DNA of 64,000 bases from Paracoccaceae bacterium (GTDB lineage: Bacteria > Pseudomonadota > Alphaproteobacteria > Rhodobacterales > Rhodobacteraceae): contig JACVZW010000019.1 of assembly GCA_014654775.1 (NCBI GenBank), positions 1 through 64,000 on the forward strand. Direction: 5' to 3'. Made by a program: the position numbers and the translations under genes. The notes below the pieces were generated by a model, which was given only the letters and a program-made list of their open reading frames with translations, made no database searches and was not told the DNA's origin. Of the stretch, positions 27,230 to 35,462 are shown one piece after another (position 1 is the first letter of the stretch; each line of letters opens with the position of its first letter).

Positions 27230-28471
27230 ATGACGCGCAGCGCCCCCCTGATGACCCCGGTTCTGATCGCGGGATGTTTCATCCTGATGCTGGGCTTTGC
27301 CATCCGGGCGAGTTTCGGGGTGTTTCAGATCCCGATTGCCGAGGAGTTCGGCTGGGCGCGGGCGGAGTTTTCGTTGGCGATTGCGGTGCAGAACCTGGCC
27401 TGGGGGATCGGGCAACCGCTGTTCGGGGCGGTGGCCGAGCGGTTCGGGGACCGCAAGGCCATCGTCGCGGGGGCGTTGATGTATGCCGCCGGGCTGGTCC
27501 TGTCGGCATGGGCGATCACGCCGGGGCAGATGCAGCTTTTGGAAATCCTCGTCGGCTTCGGGATCGCCGGGACGGGGTTCGGCGTGGTGCTGGCCATCGT
27601 GGGGCGGGCGGCGAGTGCCGAGAACCGGTCGATGGCGTTGGGCATCGCCACGGCGGCGGGGTCGGCGGGGCAGGTGATCGGCGCGCCGGTGGCGGAGTTT
27701 CTGCTGCAATCCTATAGCTGGCAGGAGGTGTTCCTGATCTTTGCCGTGGTGATCCTGTCATCGCTGTTCGCGCTGCCCTTCATCCGGTCACCCAAGGTGG
27801 CGAGCAAGGCGGAATTGGAAGAGAGCATGGGGGTGGTGCTGAAGCGCGCCTTCAAGGACCCGTCCTATACGCTGATTTTCCTTGGGTTCTTTTCCTGCGG
27901 CTATCAGCTGGCCTTCATCACCGCGCATTTCCCGGCCTTTGTGACGGAGCTGTGCGGGCCGATCGATCCGGGCGGGATGATCGCGGGGATGGGGATCACG
28001 ACGACATCCGCGCTGGGCGCGGTGTCGATTGCCACCATCGGGCTGTTCAATATCGCGGGGACGATCCTCGCCGGGTGGTTGGGCAAGCGGTATACGAAGA
28101 AATATCTGCTGGCGGGCATCTATACGGGTCGCACCATCGCTGCGGCGGTGTTCATCCTGTTGCCGATCACGCCGGAAAGCGTGCTGATCTTTTCCGCCGT
28201 CATGGGGGCGCTGTGGCTGGCGACGGTGCCTTTGACCTCGGGCCTTGTCGCGCATCTTTATGGGCTGCGCTACATGGGGACGCTTTATGGCGTGGTGTTC
28301 CTGAGCCACCAGATCGGCGGGTTCCTTGGCGTTTGGCTGGGGGGCATGATGTATGACATCACCGGCGGTTATACGCTGGTCTGGTGGATCGGCGTGGGGG
28401 TGGGGGCGTTCTCGGCCATCGTCCATCTGCCGGTGCGCGAGAACCGGGGGCCGGTCGCTGCCGCCGCCTAA
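27230..28471 (+). CDS. MFS transporter (OFA/monocarboxylate-type)
   Basis: A 413-residue 12-helix transporter. It begins MTRSAPLMTPVLIAGCFILM, followed by FAIRASFGVFQIPIAEEFGW, a signature of the oxalate/formate antiporter and monocarboxylate-like MFS branch. The cytoplasmic loop GAVAERFGDRKAIVAG holds the MFS motif A. The two halves are joined by a charged loop near residue 190-210. The substrate is unknown. Start at 27230 is supported by the conserved hydrophobic N-terminus; a longer frame from 27182 is possible but has no better ribosome-binding site. Stop overlaps that of the convergent DUF4424 gene by 4 bp. Confidence 0.87.
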   Translation: MTRSAPLMTPVLIAGCFILMLGFAIRASFGVFQIPIAEEFGWARAEFSLAIAVQNLAWGIGQPLFGAVAERFGDRKAIVAGALMYAAGLVLSAWAITPGQMQLLEILVGFGIAGTGFGVVLAIVGRAASAENRSMALGIATAAGSAGQVIGAPVAEFLLQSYSWQEVFLIFAVVILSSLFALPFIRSPKVASKAELEESMGVVLKRAFKDPSYTLIFLGFFSCGYQLAFITAHFPAFVTELCGPIDPGGMIAGMGITTTSALGAVSIATIGLFNIAGTILAGWLGKRYTKKYLLAGIYTGRTIAAAVFILLPITPESVLIFSAVMGALWLATVPLTSGLVAHLYGLRYMGTLYGVVFLSHQIGGFLGVWLGGMMYDITGGYTLVWWIGVGVGAFSAIVHLPVRENRGPVAAAA

Positions 28472-29505
28472 CCCGGCGGCGGGGTGACGATCAGGATTTC
28501 GAGGTCGCTGTCGGGGGTGAAGTCCTGCTTGCGGATTTCGAACGTCGTGGGACCTGTCTTTTCCACCCCGTCGGCGCAGAGGGAGATGATGTTTTCCGCC
28601 GCGCCCTTGTCGAGCGTGAGGCGGAAGTCGCCAATGGGGCCCGCCCAGGAATTTGCGGTGCGCAGCACGTAGGCGAGGTTATAGGCCACGCCGATGCCAT
28701 CGCTGGGGGCAAGGCGTTTGGCCAGCCCGCGCGAGGTGCTGTCGTCGATGCAGTAGCGGGTGGCGTAGTCGGTGGCCCAGCCCTCTTCCGCCGGGTGCTG
28801 CCAGTAGAAGAGGCCGCCGGGCGGGCGGTTTTCGTATTCATGGGCGATGGTCAGGGTCTGGCCTGCGGGGAAGGTCTGCGTCCAGTGGTGGCGCAGGACG
28901 ATGGACCAGAGGGGCCAAACCTCGGCGGGCATGCCTTGCGCGGGGTCGCCATCGTAGAATTCGGCAAGGCCTGCGGCGGTCAGTTGCGCGCGTTCTTCGG
29001 GCGTCTTGATGAAGAGGGCATCTGTCAGGCTTTTGATATCGATGGTCATGGGCAGGTTGGCGGCGCGGATCGCGGCGGTGACGTCCGTTCCGGGCGTGTC
29101 GTATTGGGCGGAGAGGGGGCGCGCCTCGTCCCATGGCGGTTCGATCACGGCGATGCGGTCGATGGTGACCGGGATGGGCTGGCCGTTCACGCTGGCTGTG
29201 AAGTTCACGAGGTTTTCGCGGTCGCCCTCGTGGATGTTGAAATCCGAGGTCATCAGCGCCTGAAGCGAGATGGGCGGGAGGGGGAAGATCACCTCGCCCG
29301 TCACGTCGCGGTCGGTGAGGTTGCGGAAGGTGTAGGTGACGCGGATGCGGTCGAGGCCGATGAAAAGGTCTTCGCTTTCCATGGCGATGGCATCGGTCTG
29401 GGCGAAGTGGAGGCCGGTGGCTGAGATCCCGCCGAAGCCGTCATTCGCGGGTGCGGGCGAGGCGAGGAGGAGGAGGGCAAGGGCGGTGGCGGGGGCACGG
29501 AACAT
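28468..29505 (-). CDS. DUF4424 family periplasmic protein
   Basis: A 345-residue exported protein with a signal peptide (MFRAPATALALLLLASPAPA, then NDGFGG). The mature part starts GGISATGLHFAQTDAIAMESEDLFIGLDRIRVTY, which matches DUF4424, a family of unknown function with predicted beta-rich structure. Other recognisable parts are YRFRN-like YTFRNLTDRDVTGEVIFPLPP and YCIDDSTSRGL near the end. The start at 29505 has an AGGAG Shine-Dalgarno; a TTG two codons upstream is the alternative. Flanked by two MFS genes; no functional link is evident. Confidence 0.82.
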   Translation of the reverse strand: MFRAPATALALLLLASPAPANDGFGGISATGLHFAQTDAIAMESEDLFIGLDRIRVTYTFRNLTDRDVTGEVIFPLPPISLQALMTSDFNIHEGDRENLVNFTASVNGQPIPVTIDRIAVIEPPWDEARPLSAQYDTPGTDVTAAIRAANLPMTIDIKSLTDALFIKTPEERAQLTAAGLAEFYDGDPAQGMPAEVWPLWSIVLRHHWTQTFPAGQTLTIAHEYENRPPGGLFYWQHPAEEGWATDYATRYCIDDSTSRGLAKRLAPSDGIGVAYNLAYVLRTANSWAGPIGDFRLTLDKGAAENIISLCADGVEKTGPTTFEIRKQDFTPDSDLEILIVTPPPG

Positions 29506-29626
29506 GGGCAACTCCTGACTGGATGGCGGGAGGATGCGCTTTCGAGGGGTGGGCTGGCAAGGGCGTGGGGTTGCGGTTGTGCGACCGGATTGGCAGGGTG
29601 CGCGCCGGGATAGGGGAGTTATCGTA

Positions 29627-30799
29627 ATGATCGCGGGTATCGCGGCTTTGGTCGCCGCCTATGTGCTGAGCCAGTTTTATCGCGCGTTTCTGGCCGTGCT
29701 GGCCCCGGTTCTGGAGGTGGAGATCGGGGCGGGGGCAGAGGATCTGGCGGCGGCGTCGGGGCTTTGGTTTCTTGTCTTTGCGGCGATGCAGATTCCGGTG
29801 GGATCGGCGCTGGACCGGGTGGGGCCGCGGCGGACGGCGGCGGTGCTGCTCGGGGCAGGCGGTGCGGGGGGCGCGGCGGTCTTTGCGATGGCGCAGGGGC
29901 CGGGGGCGGTGACGCTGGCCATGGCTTTGATCGGGGTGGGCTGCGCGCCGGTGCTGATGGCGTCCTATTACATCTTTGCGCGGACCTATTCGGCGGCGGT
30001 CTTTGGCACACTGGCGGGGGTGATGATCGGGGTGGGGTCGATGGGCAACATCGCGTCGAGCCTGCCTTTGGCGGCGGCGGTGGAGGCCTTTGGCTGGCGG
30101 CAGACGCTGTGGGGGCTGGCGGGGGTGACGCTGGCGGTGGCGCTGGCGCTGGGCCTGTTGGTGCGCGATCCGCCGAAGGTGGAGGGGGCGGGGAAAGGGT
30201 CGCTGCTGGACTTGCTGCGGATGCCCGCGCTTTGGCCCGTGCTGATCATGATGGCGGTCTGCTATGCGCCTGCGGCGGGGCTGCGGGGGCTGTGGGTGGG
30301 GCCCTATTACGCCGATGTCTTTGGGGCCGATGCGGCGGCGATCGGGGTGGCCACCTTGGTGATGGGCGGGGCGATGGTTCTGGGGAATTTTGCCTATGGG
30401 CCGCTGGATCGGGTGCTGGGGACGCGGAAATGGTTGATCTTTGGGGGGAACCTCGGGGTGCTGGTCTGCCTGATCGGTCTGTGGGTGATGCCCGAGGCGG
30501 GGGGCTGGCTGACGCTGGGGCTGCTGGCGGGCCTGGGCTTTTTCGGCGCGTCCTTCCCGATGGTCATGGCGCATGGGCGGGCATTCTTTCCGCCGCATCT
30601 GGTGGGGCGGGGGGTGACGCTGTTGAACCTGTTCGGGATCGGGGCGGTGGGGATCGCGCAGGGGGCCACGGGACGCATCCATACGGCGCTGGACGGGGGG
30701 GCGGCGGCGGCGCCCTATCAGGGCATCTTCGCCTTTTTCGCCATCACGCTGGCGGCGGGGATGGTGGTCTATCTGTTCTCGCGCGACCGCACCGACTGA
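29627..30799 (+). CDS. MFS transporter
   Basis: A 390-residue protein with about 12 hydrophobic helices. The first is MIAGIAALVAAYVLSQFYRA, followed by an amphipathic stretch and QIPVGSALDRVGPRRTAA, which is MFS motif A between helices 2 and 3. Compared with most neighbours it is unusually rich in G-ending codons. The substrate is unknown; the general appearance suits a nitrate/nitrite- or cyanate-like MFS branch, but that is weak. The start at 29627 gives a normal helix-first N-terminus; an in-frame ATG at 29534 would add an arginine-rich, non-hydrophobic extension. Confidence 0.85.
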   Translation: MIAGIAALVAAYVLSQFYRAFLAVLAPVLEVEIGAGAEDLAAASGLWFLVFAAMQIPVGSALDRVGPRRTAAVLLGAGGAGGAAVFAMAQGPGAVTLAMALIGVGCAPVLMASYYIFARTYSAAVFGTLAGVMIGVGSMGNIASSLPLAAAVEAFGWRQTLWGLAGVTLAVALALGLLVRDPPKVEGAGKGSLLDLLRMPALWPVLIMMAVCYAPAAGLRGLWVGPYYADVFGADAAAIGVATLVMGGAMVLGNFAYGPLDRVLGTRKWLIFGGNLGVLVCLIGLWVMPEAGGWLTLGLLAGLGFFGASFPMVMAHGRAFFPPHLVGRGVTLLNLFGIGAVGIAQGATGRIHTALDGGAAAAPYQGIFAFFAITLAAGMVVYLFSRDRTD

Positions 30800-30896
30800 C
30801 GGAATGGGCTTGCGCGGCGGAATCCGCTTTTCCCCTTGGCCTGCTTGGGGTATGCGGCCCCGTCCCCCGATGGGGGGGGGCAGGAAAAGGAGATCC

Positions 30897-31922
30897 ATGA
30901 TGGGCTACAAGGTCGTAGTCGTCGGTGCCACGGGCAACGTTGGCAAGGAAATGCTGAACATCCTCGCGGAACGCGAGTTTCCGGTCGACGAGATCGCGGC
31001 GCTGGCGTCGCGCAAATCGCTGGGCACGGAAGTCAGCTTCGGCGACCGAACTTTGAAGACTCAGGACCTCGACACGTTCGATTTCACGGGCTGGGACATC
31101 GCGCTGTTCGCCATCGGGTCGGACGCGACGAAGGTCTATGCGCCCAAGGCGGCGGCGTCGGGTTGCGTGGTGATCGATAACTCGTCGCTGTATCGCTATG
31201 ACCCGGAGATCCCGCTGATCGTGCCGGAAGTGAATGCGGATGACGTGGTCCGCTACAAGAACAAGAACATCATCGCCAATCCGAACTGTTCCACCGCGCA
31301 GATGGTGGTGGCGCTGAAGCCGTTGCATGACCGCGCGCGGATCAAGCGGGTGGTGGTTGCGACCTATCAATCCGTGTCGGGCACCGGCAAGGAGGCGATG
31401 GACGAGCTTTGGAACCAGACCAAGGGCATCTTCGTGCCGGGTCAGGAAGTGGAGCCGAAGGTTTACCCCAAGCAGATCGCCTTTAACGTGATCCCGCATA
31501 TCGACGTGTTCCTGGACTCGGGCGAGACCAAGGAAGAGTGGAAGATGGTGGCGGAGACGAAGAAGATCCTTGATCCCAAGATCAAGGTCACGGCGACCTG
31601 CGTGCGGGTGCCGGTCTTCGTGGGCCATTCGGAAGCCATCAACATCGAGTTCGAGGATTTCCTCGACTGGGAAGAGGCGACCGACATCCTGCGGGAAGCC
31701 CCCGGCGTGCTGGTGGTGGATAAGCGCGAGGCGGGCGGCTACATCACGCCCATCGAATGCGTGGGCGAATATGCCACCTATGTGAGCCGCATCCGGCAGG
31801 ACAGCACGATCGAGAACGGGCTGAACCTGTGGTGCGTGTCCGACAACCTGCGCAAGGGGGCCGCGCTGAATGCGGTGCAGATCGCCGAAGTGCTGGGGAA
31901 CCGCTGCCTGAAGAAGGGCTGA
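30897..31922 (+). CDS. asd: Aspartate-semialdehyde dehydrogenase
   Basis: A 341-residue NADPH enzyme of lysine, threonine, methionine and diaminopimelate synthesis, converting aspartyl phosphate to the semialdehyde. It has the Rossmann motif GATGNVGKEMLNIL near residue 9-22, the catalytic Cys in NPNCSTAQM near 132, SVSGTGKEAMDELW, and the C-terminal active-site His region CVRVPVFVGHSEAINIEF. The start is supported by AAAAGGAGATCC. The gene stands alone with its own downstream terminator. Confidence 0.96.
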   Translation: MMGYKVVVVGATGNVGKEMLNILAEREFPVDEIAALASRKSLGTEVSFGDRTLKTQDLDTFDFTGWDIALFAIGSDATKVYAPKAAASGCVVIDNSSLYRYDPEIPLIVPEVNADDVVRYKNKNIIANPNCSTAQMVVALKPLHDRARIKRVVVATYQSVSGTGKEAMDELWNQTKGIFVPGQEVEPKVYPKQIAFNVIPHIDVFLDSGETKEEWKMVAETKKILDPKIKVTATCVRVPVFVGHSEAINIEFEDFLDWEEATDILREAPGVLVVDKREAGGYITPIECVGEYATYVSRIRQDSTIENGLNLWCVSDNLRKGAALNAVQIAEVLGNRCLKKG

Positions 31923-31944
31923 TCGGTTTTTGGTGACGTGAGGG

Positions 31945-31968
31945 GGTCCCGCCTTGGCGGGACCTTTT
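31945..31968 (+). terminator. Intrinsic terminator of asd
   Basis: Perfect 9-bp stem GGTCCCGCC/GGCGGGACC with a TT loop, followed by TTTT. It starts 23 bp after the asd stop codon. Confidence 0.85.
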
Positions 31969-32168
31969 CGTTTGGGTCCGGCGCTTGCGCCCTGCGCGGG
32001 GTCGAATCGCCGTCCGATCCCGGGCTGCGCGCGGGGCGGTCGGTGGGGCCGCGGCGGGGATGAGGTGGGCGATCCGGCTGCCGAAAGAGCCGTTTTGATC
32101 TAACAGAAATGTCTGTTTTCGCGACGGACGAAGGGGGCAGGCCACAGGCTATGGTATTGGTGTCATAC
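31969..32168. other. Gene-free part of the asd downstream region
   Basis: With the terminator before it and the hairpin leader after it, this forms a 344-bp stretch without a long gene. It is GC-rich up to about 32090, then a less GC-rich stretch (about 32095-32170) precedes the leader and probably holds the promoter of the small gene, although I cannot assign hexamers. Confidence 0.5.
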
Positions 32169-32264
32169 GCCTTGGCAGACCGACCAAGGCCCAAGTCTGA
32201 TTGAGACTCGGCCCCTGATGCCCTTCATTCGGGGCATGTAGAGAATGCCAGACAGGGGGCTGTC
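32169..32264 (+). promoter_or_regulatory. Structured 5' leader of the 60-residue gene
   Basis: Four consecutive hairpins precede the start codon: GCCTTGG/CCAAGGC (32169-32190), AGTCT/AGACT (32194-32208), GCCCC/GGGGC with an alternative ATGCCC/GGGCAT pairing (32211-32237), and GACAG-GGGG-CTGTC (32251-32264). In the last one the G-rich Shine-Dalgarno is in the loop, 2-3 nt before the ATG. Such an arrangement suggests translational control by RNA structure, protein or antisense RNA (inference). Confidence 0.5.
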
Positions 32265-32266
32265 AT

Positions 32267-32449
32267 ATGTTCCGGAATCTTGTTGAAACGATCCGCGGGT
32301 CTTCCATCGAGGAGGAGGGTGCCTCCGCACCGCGCGGCTTGGCCCGGGCCGAGTTGCAGGACCTGTTCCGCGACGATTTCGCGGCGCAGGCCGTGATGAT
32401 CCGGTCGCGGAAGGCCATGCGGGCGGCACAGGTGCAGATGGCGGCCTGA
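32267..32449 (+). CDS. Small protein of unknown function, 60 residues
   Basis: A 60-residue mainly helical, charged protein: MFRNLVETIRGSSIEEEG, then a short linker, ARAELQDLFRDDFAAQAVM and a basic end RSRKAMRAAQVQMAA. No membrane segment or signal peptide. I do not recognise the family. Evidence that it is a real gene: a G-rich Shine-Dalgarno in a hairpin loop just before the ATG, a structured leader, and an intrinsic terminator 27 bp after the stop. It stands alone between asd and the convergent SbtB-like gene. Confidence 0.6.
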   Translation: MFRNLVETIRGSSIEEEGASAPRGLARAELQDLFRDDFAAQAVMIRSRKAMRAAQVQMAA

Positions 32450-32475
32450 TCGCCATAAGCTGTGGGATCACACCG

Positions 32476-32506
32476 ACGCCCGGTCGCCTGCCAGCGCCGG
32501 GCGTTG
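32476..32506 (+). terminator. Terminator of the 60-residue gene
   Basis: ACGCCCGG/CCGGGCGT pair as an 8-bp stem over a 13-nt loop and are followed by TGTGCGTTT. The T-run is interrupted, so efficiency is uncertain. Confidence 0.5.
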
Positions 32507-32553
32507 TGCGTTTGGCGGCGGCCTGCGATCGGTTGTCATCCATCGGTGATCAG

Positions 32554-32697
32554 GCGGAGCGGCGTGCCGCCGCATTCCTTTCCTGTCGTCGGCGCATGCG
32601 CGCCTCCTCCGGGTTCAGGGGGCTTTCAGCCCCCTCTGTCCGCGCGGTTCCCGCACGGCCATTCACCCCCTGAGAGTATTTGCCGCCAAGATGAAGG
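32554..32697 (+). repeat. Long intergenic repeat, copy 1 (contains dispersed core copy B)
   Basis: About 144 bp, alignable to 41442-41579. Shared parts are GCGGAGCGGCGT, CCGCCGCA, CCTTTCCTGTCG, a hairpin (here AGGGGGC/GCCCCCT), CCCCCTCTG and CATTCACCCCCTGAGAGT, ending in the dispersed core TATTTGCCGCCAAGATGAAGG (32671-32697). It lies between convergent genes. Confidence 0.75.
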
Positions 32698-32729
32698 CAG
32701 GCGGTCCTGTCCGGGGCCGATGGCGGGGA

Positions 32730-33038
32730 TCAGAAGCGTTCGGCCCGCAGGACCTGCGTGTCGGTGACGCTGACCACGCCGATATGGCGTTCGACCACGG
32801 TGAAGGCCGCCTCGAGCAGGGTGTCGAGCCGTTCTGGGCGGATGAGGCAGATGACGGCGACCATGCCAGCGCGGCCGACTTGGCCTTCGCGAGTCCAGCG
32901 GCCCGAGCGACCGGAGCCGCCAAGGACGGGCAGGACGGTGAAGCCCGTAACACCCGCGCGGGTGAGGGCGTCGGTCAGGCGGTTTTCCATCGGCGCTTCG
33001 ATGATGATCTCCACGCGCTTGGCCTGATGGGTTTGCAT
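32730..33038 (-). CDS. SbtB-like PII family regulator of a bicarbonate transporter
   Basis: A 102-residue small ferredoxin-like protein of the PII/SbtB type: KRVEIIIEAPMENRLTDALTRAG at the N-terminus, a short glycine-rich T-loop-like segment (GGSGRSGRW), then MVAVICLIRPERLDTLLEAAF and a C-terminal strand GVVSVTDTQVL. The start (MQTHQAKR) has a GGAGG Shine-Dalgarno. It is 1 bp downstream of the sbtA-like gene, the standard sbtA-sbtB arrangement. In cyanobacteria SbtB binds adenyl nucleotides and blocks SbtA; the same role is inferred here from position and fold. Confidence 0.75.
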   Translation of the reverse strand: MQTHQAKRVEIIIEAPMENRLTDALTRAGVTGFTVLPVLGGSGRSGRWTREGQVGRAGMVAVICLIRPERLDTLLEAAFTVVERHIGVVSVTDTQVLRAERF

Positions 33039-33039
33039 G

Positions 33040-34020
33040 TCAGCCTCCGGTAAGGGCGGTGGCCACGGCGACATAGGCCGGGATGCCGAGGGTGAGGTTG
33101 AAGGGGAAGGTGATCCCGAGGGACAGGGTAAGGTAGATCGAGGGGTTCGCCTCGGGCAGGGCCACGCGCATGGCGGCCGGCACGGCGATGTAGGAGGCGG
33201 AGGCGCAGAGCGTCATCATCAGCGCGGTGCCGCCGGGCGAGAGGCCGAGGAGAAGTGCGGCGGCAAGGCCTGCGGCGGCGCCGAGGACGGGCATCAGGAT
33301 CCCGAAGGCCAGCGTTCCGGCGGTGAGGACGCCGCGCGCGCCGCGCAGGCCGCGCCCGGCGACGAGGCCCATGTCCAGCAGGAAGAGGCAGAGCACGCCT
33401 TGGAAGGGTGAGACGATGAAGCTTTCGATCCGCGCCATGCCGTCGGCCCCGGTGATCAGGCCGATGGCGAAGGCGCCGATCAGGAGGACGATGGAGCCGT
33501 TCAGCAGAATCTCGCGCCAAAGTTCGGCATCCATACCTTCGGCTTTGCCGCCCGCGCGGGAGACGATGAAGAGGGCGGAGATGATGGCCGGTGCCTCCAT
33601 CGCGGCGGCGACGGCGACCATATAGCCTTCGGCGGCGATGCCTTGCGATTGCAGGACGGAGGTGGCGGTGACGAAGGTCACGATGGAGATGGAGCCGTAA
33701 TGCGCGGCCACAGCGGCGGCATCGGTGACCGACATGCGGGTGAGGGTTTTCAAGAGCGCGAAGGCTAAGAAGGGCAGGGCGAAGGAGAGGATCACCCCGG
33801 CGATCAGCGCAGCGATCAGGCTGCCGTCGAGCCCGTGATCGGCCACCGAGACGCCGCCTTTGAAGCCGATGGCGAAGAGCAGGTAGATCGAGAGCGCCTT
33901 GGCGGCGGCTTCGGGGACCGAAAGTTCGGACCGGGCCAGCGCGGCGGCGAGGCCCAGTGCAAAGCACAGGATCATCGGCGTCAGCAGGTTTGCCCCTGCC
34001 AGCGTCAGGATGTCTTGCAT
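33040..34020 (-). CDS. SbtA-type sodium-dependent bicarbonate transporter
   Basis: A 326-residue membrane protein with about ten hydrophobic segments: MQDILTLAGANLLTPMILCF at the start, LSIYLLFAIGFKGGVSVADHGL, and paired repeats ending GGTALMMTLCASASYIAVPAAMR and NPSIYLTLSLGITFPFNLTLG. These are the family markers of PF05982 permeases, whose characterised member SbtA imports bicarbonate with sodium. It is followed by an SbtB-like gene, and a beta-carbonic anhydrase gene lies 210 bp upstream on the same strand, supporting an inorganic-carbon role. Confidence 0.85.
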   Translation of the reverse strand: MQDILTLAGANLLTPMILCFALGLAAALARSELSVPEAAAKALSIYLLFAIGFKGGVSVADHGLDGSLIAALIAGVILSFALPFLAFALLKTLTRMSVTDAAAVAAHYGSISIVTFVTATSVLQSQGIAAEGYMVAVAAAMEAPAIISALFIVSRAGGKAEGMDAELWREILLNGSIVLLIGAFAIGLITGADGMARIESFIVSPFQGVLCLFLLDMGLVAGRGLRGARGVLTAGTLAFGILMPVLGAAAGLAAALLLGLSPGGTALMMTLCASASYIAVPAAMRVALPEANPSIYLTLSLGITFPFNLTLGIPAYVAVATALTGG

Positions 34021-34140
34021 GAAAGGTTCCCCTGTTGGCTGATCCCCAACATAGTGCCGATCACGGCGCTGTGAAGATGCTGCGCTGCGGAAAGGCGGCC
34101 TGACTTTTTCCAGAGGGTGGCGCGGGGTGGCGCCGGTGCC

Positions 34141-34170
34141 TGAGGATTTGGGCCAAGGTGAAGGGGCGGG
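34141..34170 (+). repeat. Dispersed intergenic repeat, copy C
   Basis: TGAGGATTTGGGCCAAGG then TGAAGGGGCGGG, differing from the core at two positions. It lies between the carbonic anhydrase 3' end and the sbtA-like start. Confidence 0.6.
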
Positions 34171-34230
34171 TGCGCGCCGTCTGGTTGGCCTTGTCGTTGC
34201 GAACCCGGACGAACCAAGACGGGGACGACC

Positions 34231-34878
34231 CTAGACGAGGACGAAGCCCGCGCGGGCGGGATCGTATTGTTCCAGCCCGCCTTCGCCCGTATCCGTCCAG
34301 AGGCCATGGAGGGTGAGGCGGTCATCCTCGACCGCCGCGCGGACGAAGGGGAAGGTCATCAGGTTTTCAAGGCTGACGAGGACGGCTTCCTTTTCGAGCG
34401 CGCGGAGGGGGTCTTCGGCCTGTGTGGCGCGCACGCGTTCATAGCCGGGGCGCAGGATGTCCATCCAGCGGCCGACGAAGGAGGATCTCTCTTCCAGCGC
34501 GGGGGCATGGCCGGAGCACATGTCGTGGCAGCCTTTGACGCCGCCGCAGTTGGAATGACCCAGCACCACGATATGCGCGACGCCGAGCGAGGTGACGGCA
34601 TATTCCACCGCCGCCGAGGTGCCGTGATATTCGCCGTCCGGGTTGTAGGGCGGCACGAGGTTGGCGACGTTGCGGTGGATGAAGAACTCGCCCTCATCGG
34701 CGCCAAAGATGGAGGTGACGTGGACGCGGCTGTCGCAGCAGGAGATGACCATGGCGCGGGGGTGCTGGCCGCTGGCGGCGAGGCGGCGATACCATGCCTT
34801 GTTGTCCTGATAGGTGGTCGCCCGCCAGCCGTGGAAGCGGCTGATCAGATAGGCGGGAAGGGGGCGGGCCAGATGCAT
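34231..34878 (-). CDS. Beta-class carbonic anhydrase
   Basis: A 215-residue zinc enzyme interconverting CO2 and bicarbonate. Zinc ligands are visible as Cys47 in CCDSR (with Asp49 and Arg51 of the dyad), His108 and Cys111 in VVLGHSNCGG. The N-terminus contains YQDNKAWYRRLAASGQHP, common in alphaproteobacterial beta-CAs. There is no signal peptide, so it is cytoplasmic. It is upstream of and co-directional with the sbtA/sbtB-like genes, and together these form a bicarbonate uptake and interconversion cluster (inference). The start at 34878 has no strong Shine-Dalgarno. Confidence 0.93.
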   Translation of the reverse strand: MHLARPLPAYLISRFHGWRATTYQDNKAWYRRLAASGQHPRAMVISCCDSRVHVTSIFGADEGEFFIHRNVANLVPPYNPDGEYHGTSAAVEYAVTSLGVAHIVVLGHSNCGGVKGCHDMCSGHAPALEERSSFVGRWMDILRPGYERVRATQAEDPLRALEKEAVLVSLENLMTFPFVRAAVEDDRLTLHGLWTDTGEGGLEQYDPARAGFVLV

Positions 34879-35020
34879 GCATGCATCCCTGTGTAGGACG
34901 TCGCGGCCTTCCTAGGACGAAGTATAGGAAAATTCGAGTGTTTATTTGCGAGGGCGAAAACCTTTCGTTCAGTGGCACGATTCATGCTTTCGCCCGGGGT
35001 GACAGGTTCCTGGGGGTGGC

Positions 35021-35380
35021 ATGTCCGAGAGTGTGGTGCAGTTGAACCTGCGTGAGCGGGTGGACGAGAACGAGGCGGCGATCCTTGCGATCTTTGACCG
35101 GCTCGGGCCGGATCCGGGGGCCAAGCTGGTGTCGCGGGCGGTGGGCGAATTGGCCATCGCCGTGACGGTGATGGCGGCGCAGGTGGATCGGCACGAGCTT
35201 GGGTCGCTGCCGCGCGGGCTGAAGCGGATGGAAGCGCTGGCGGCGGGTGTGGGCATGGTAAGCCTAGCCCATGTCGCGGCGGATGCGCGGAGTGTCCTGT
35301 TGCGCGGGGATGCGACGGCCTTTGCCGCCGTCTGGGCGCGTCTGATGCGGGTGGCGGAGCAGTCGCTGGTGCGGAACTGA
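35021..35380 (+). CDS. Hypothetical protein, 119 residues
   Basis: Mostly alpha-helical, acidic to neutral, with no membrane segment or signal peptide. It begins MSESVVQLNLRERVDENEAAILAIFDRLG; the middle AVGELAIAVTVMAAQVDRHELGSLPRGLKRME suggests a small helical bundle. I do not recognise the family. An inverted repeat GGGCGAAA/TTTCGCCC (34952-34959 and 34988-34995) lies in its 5' region, and a G-rich Shine-Dalgarno lies 5-9 nt before the ATG. The region before it (34905-34960) is the most AT-rich nearby and probably carries promoters for this gene and the divergent carbonic anhydrase. Confidence 0.65.
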   Translation: MSESVVQLNLRERVDENEAAILAIFDRLGPDPGAKLVSRAVGELAIAVTVMAAQVDRHELGSLPRGLKRMEALAAGVGMVSLAHVAADARSVLLRGDATAFAAVWARLMRVAEQSLVRN

Positions 35381-35462
35381 TCCTTCGGGTCTGCGTCCGG
35401 GGGTTGCAGGGCGCGGGGCGGGGTGTAGGGTCGCGGGAACGCGATCCGAAGGAGCCTGTCCC

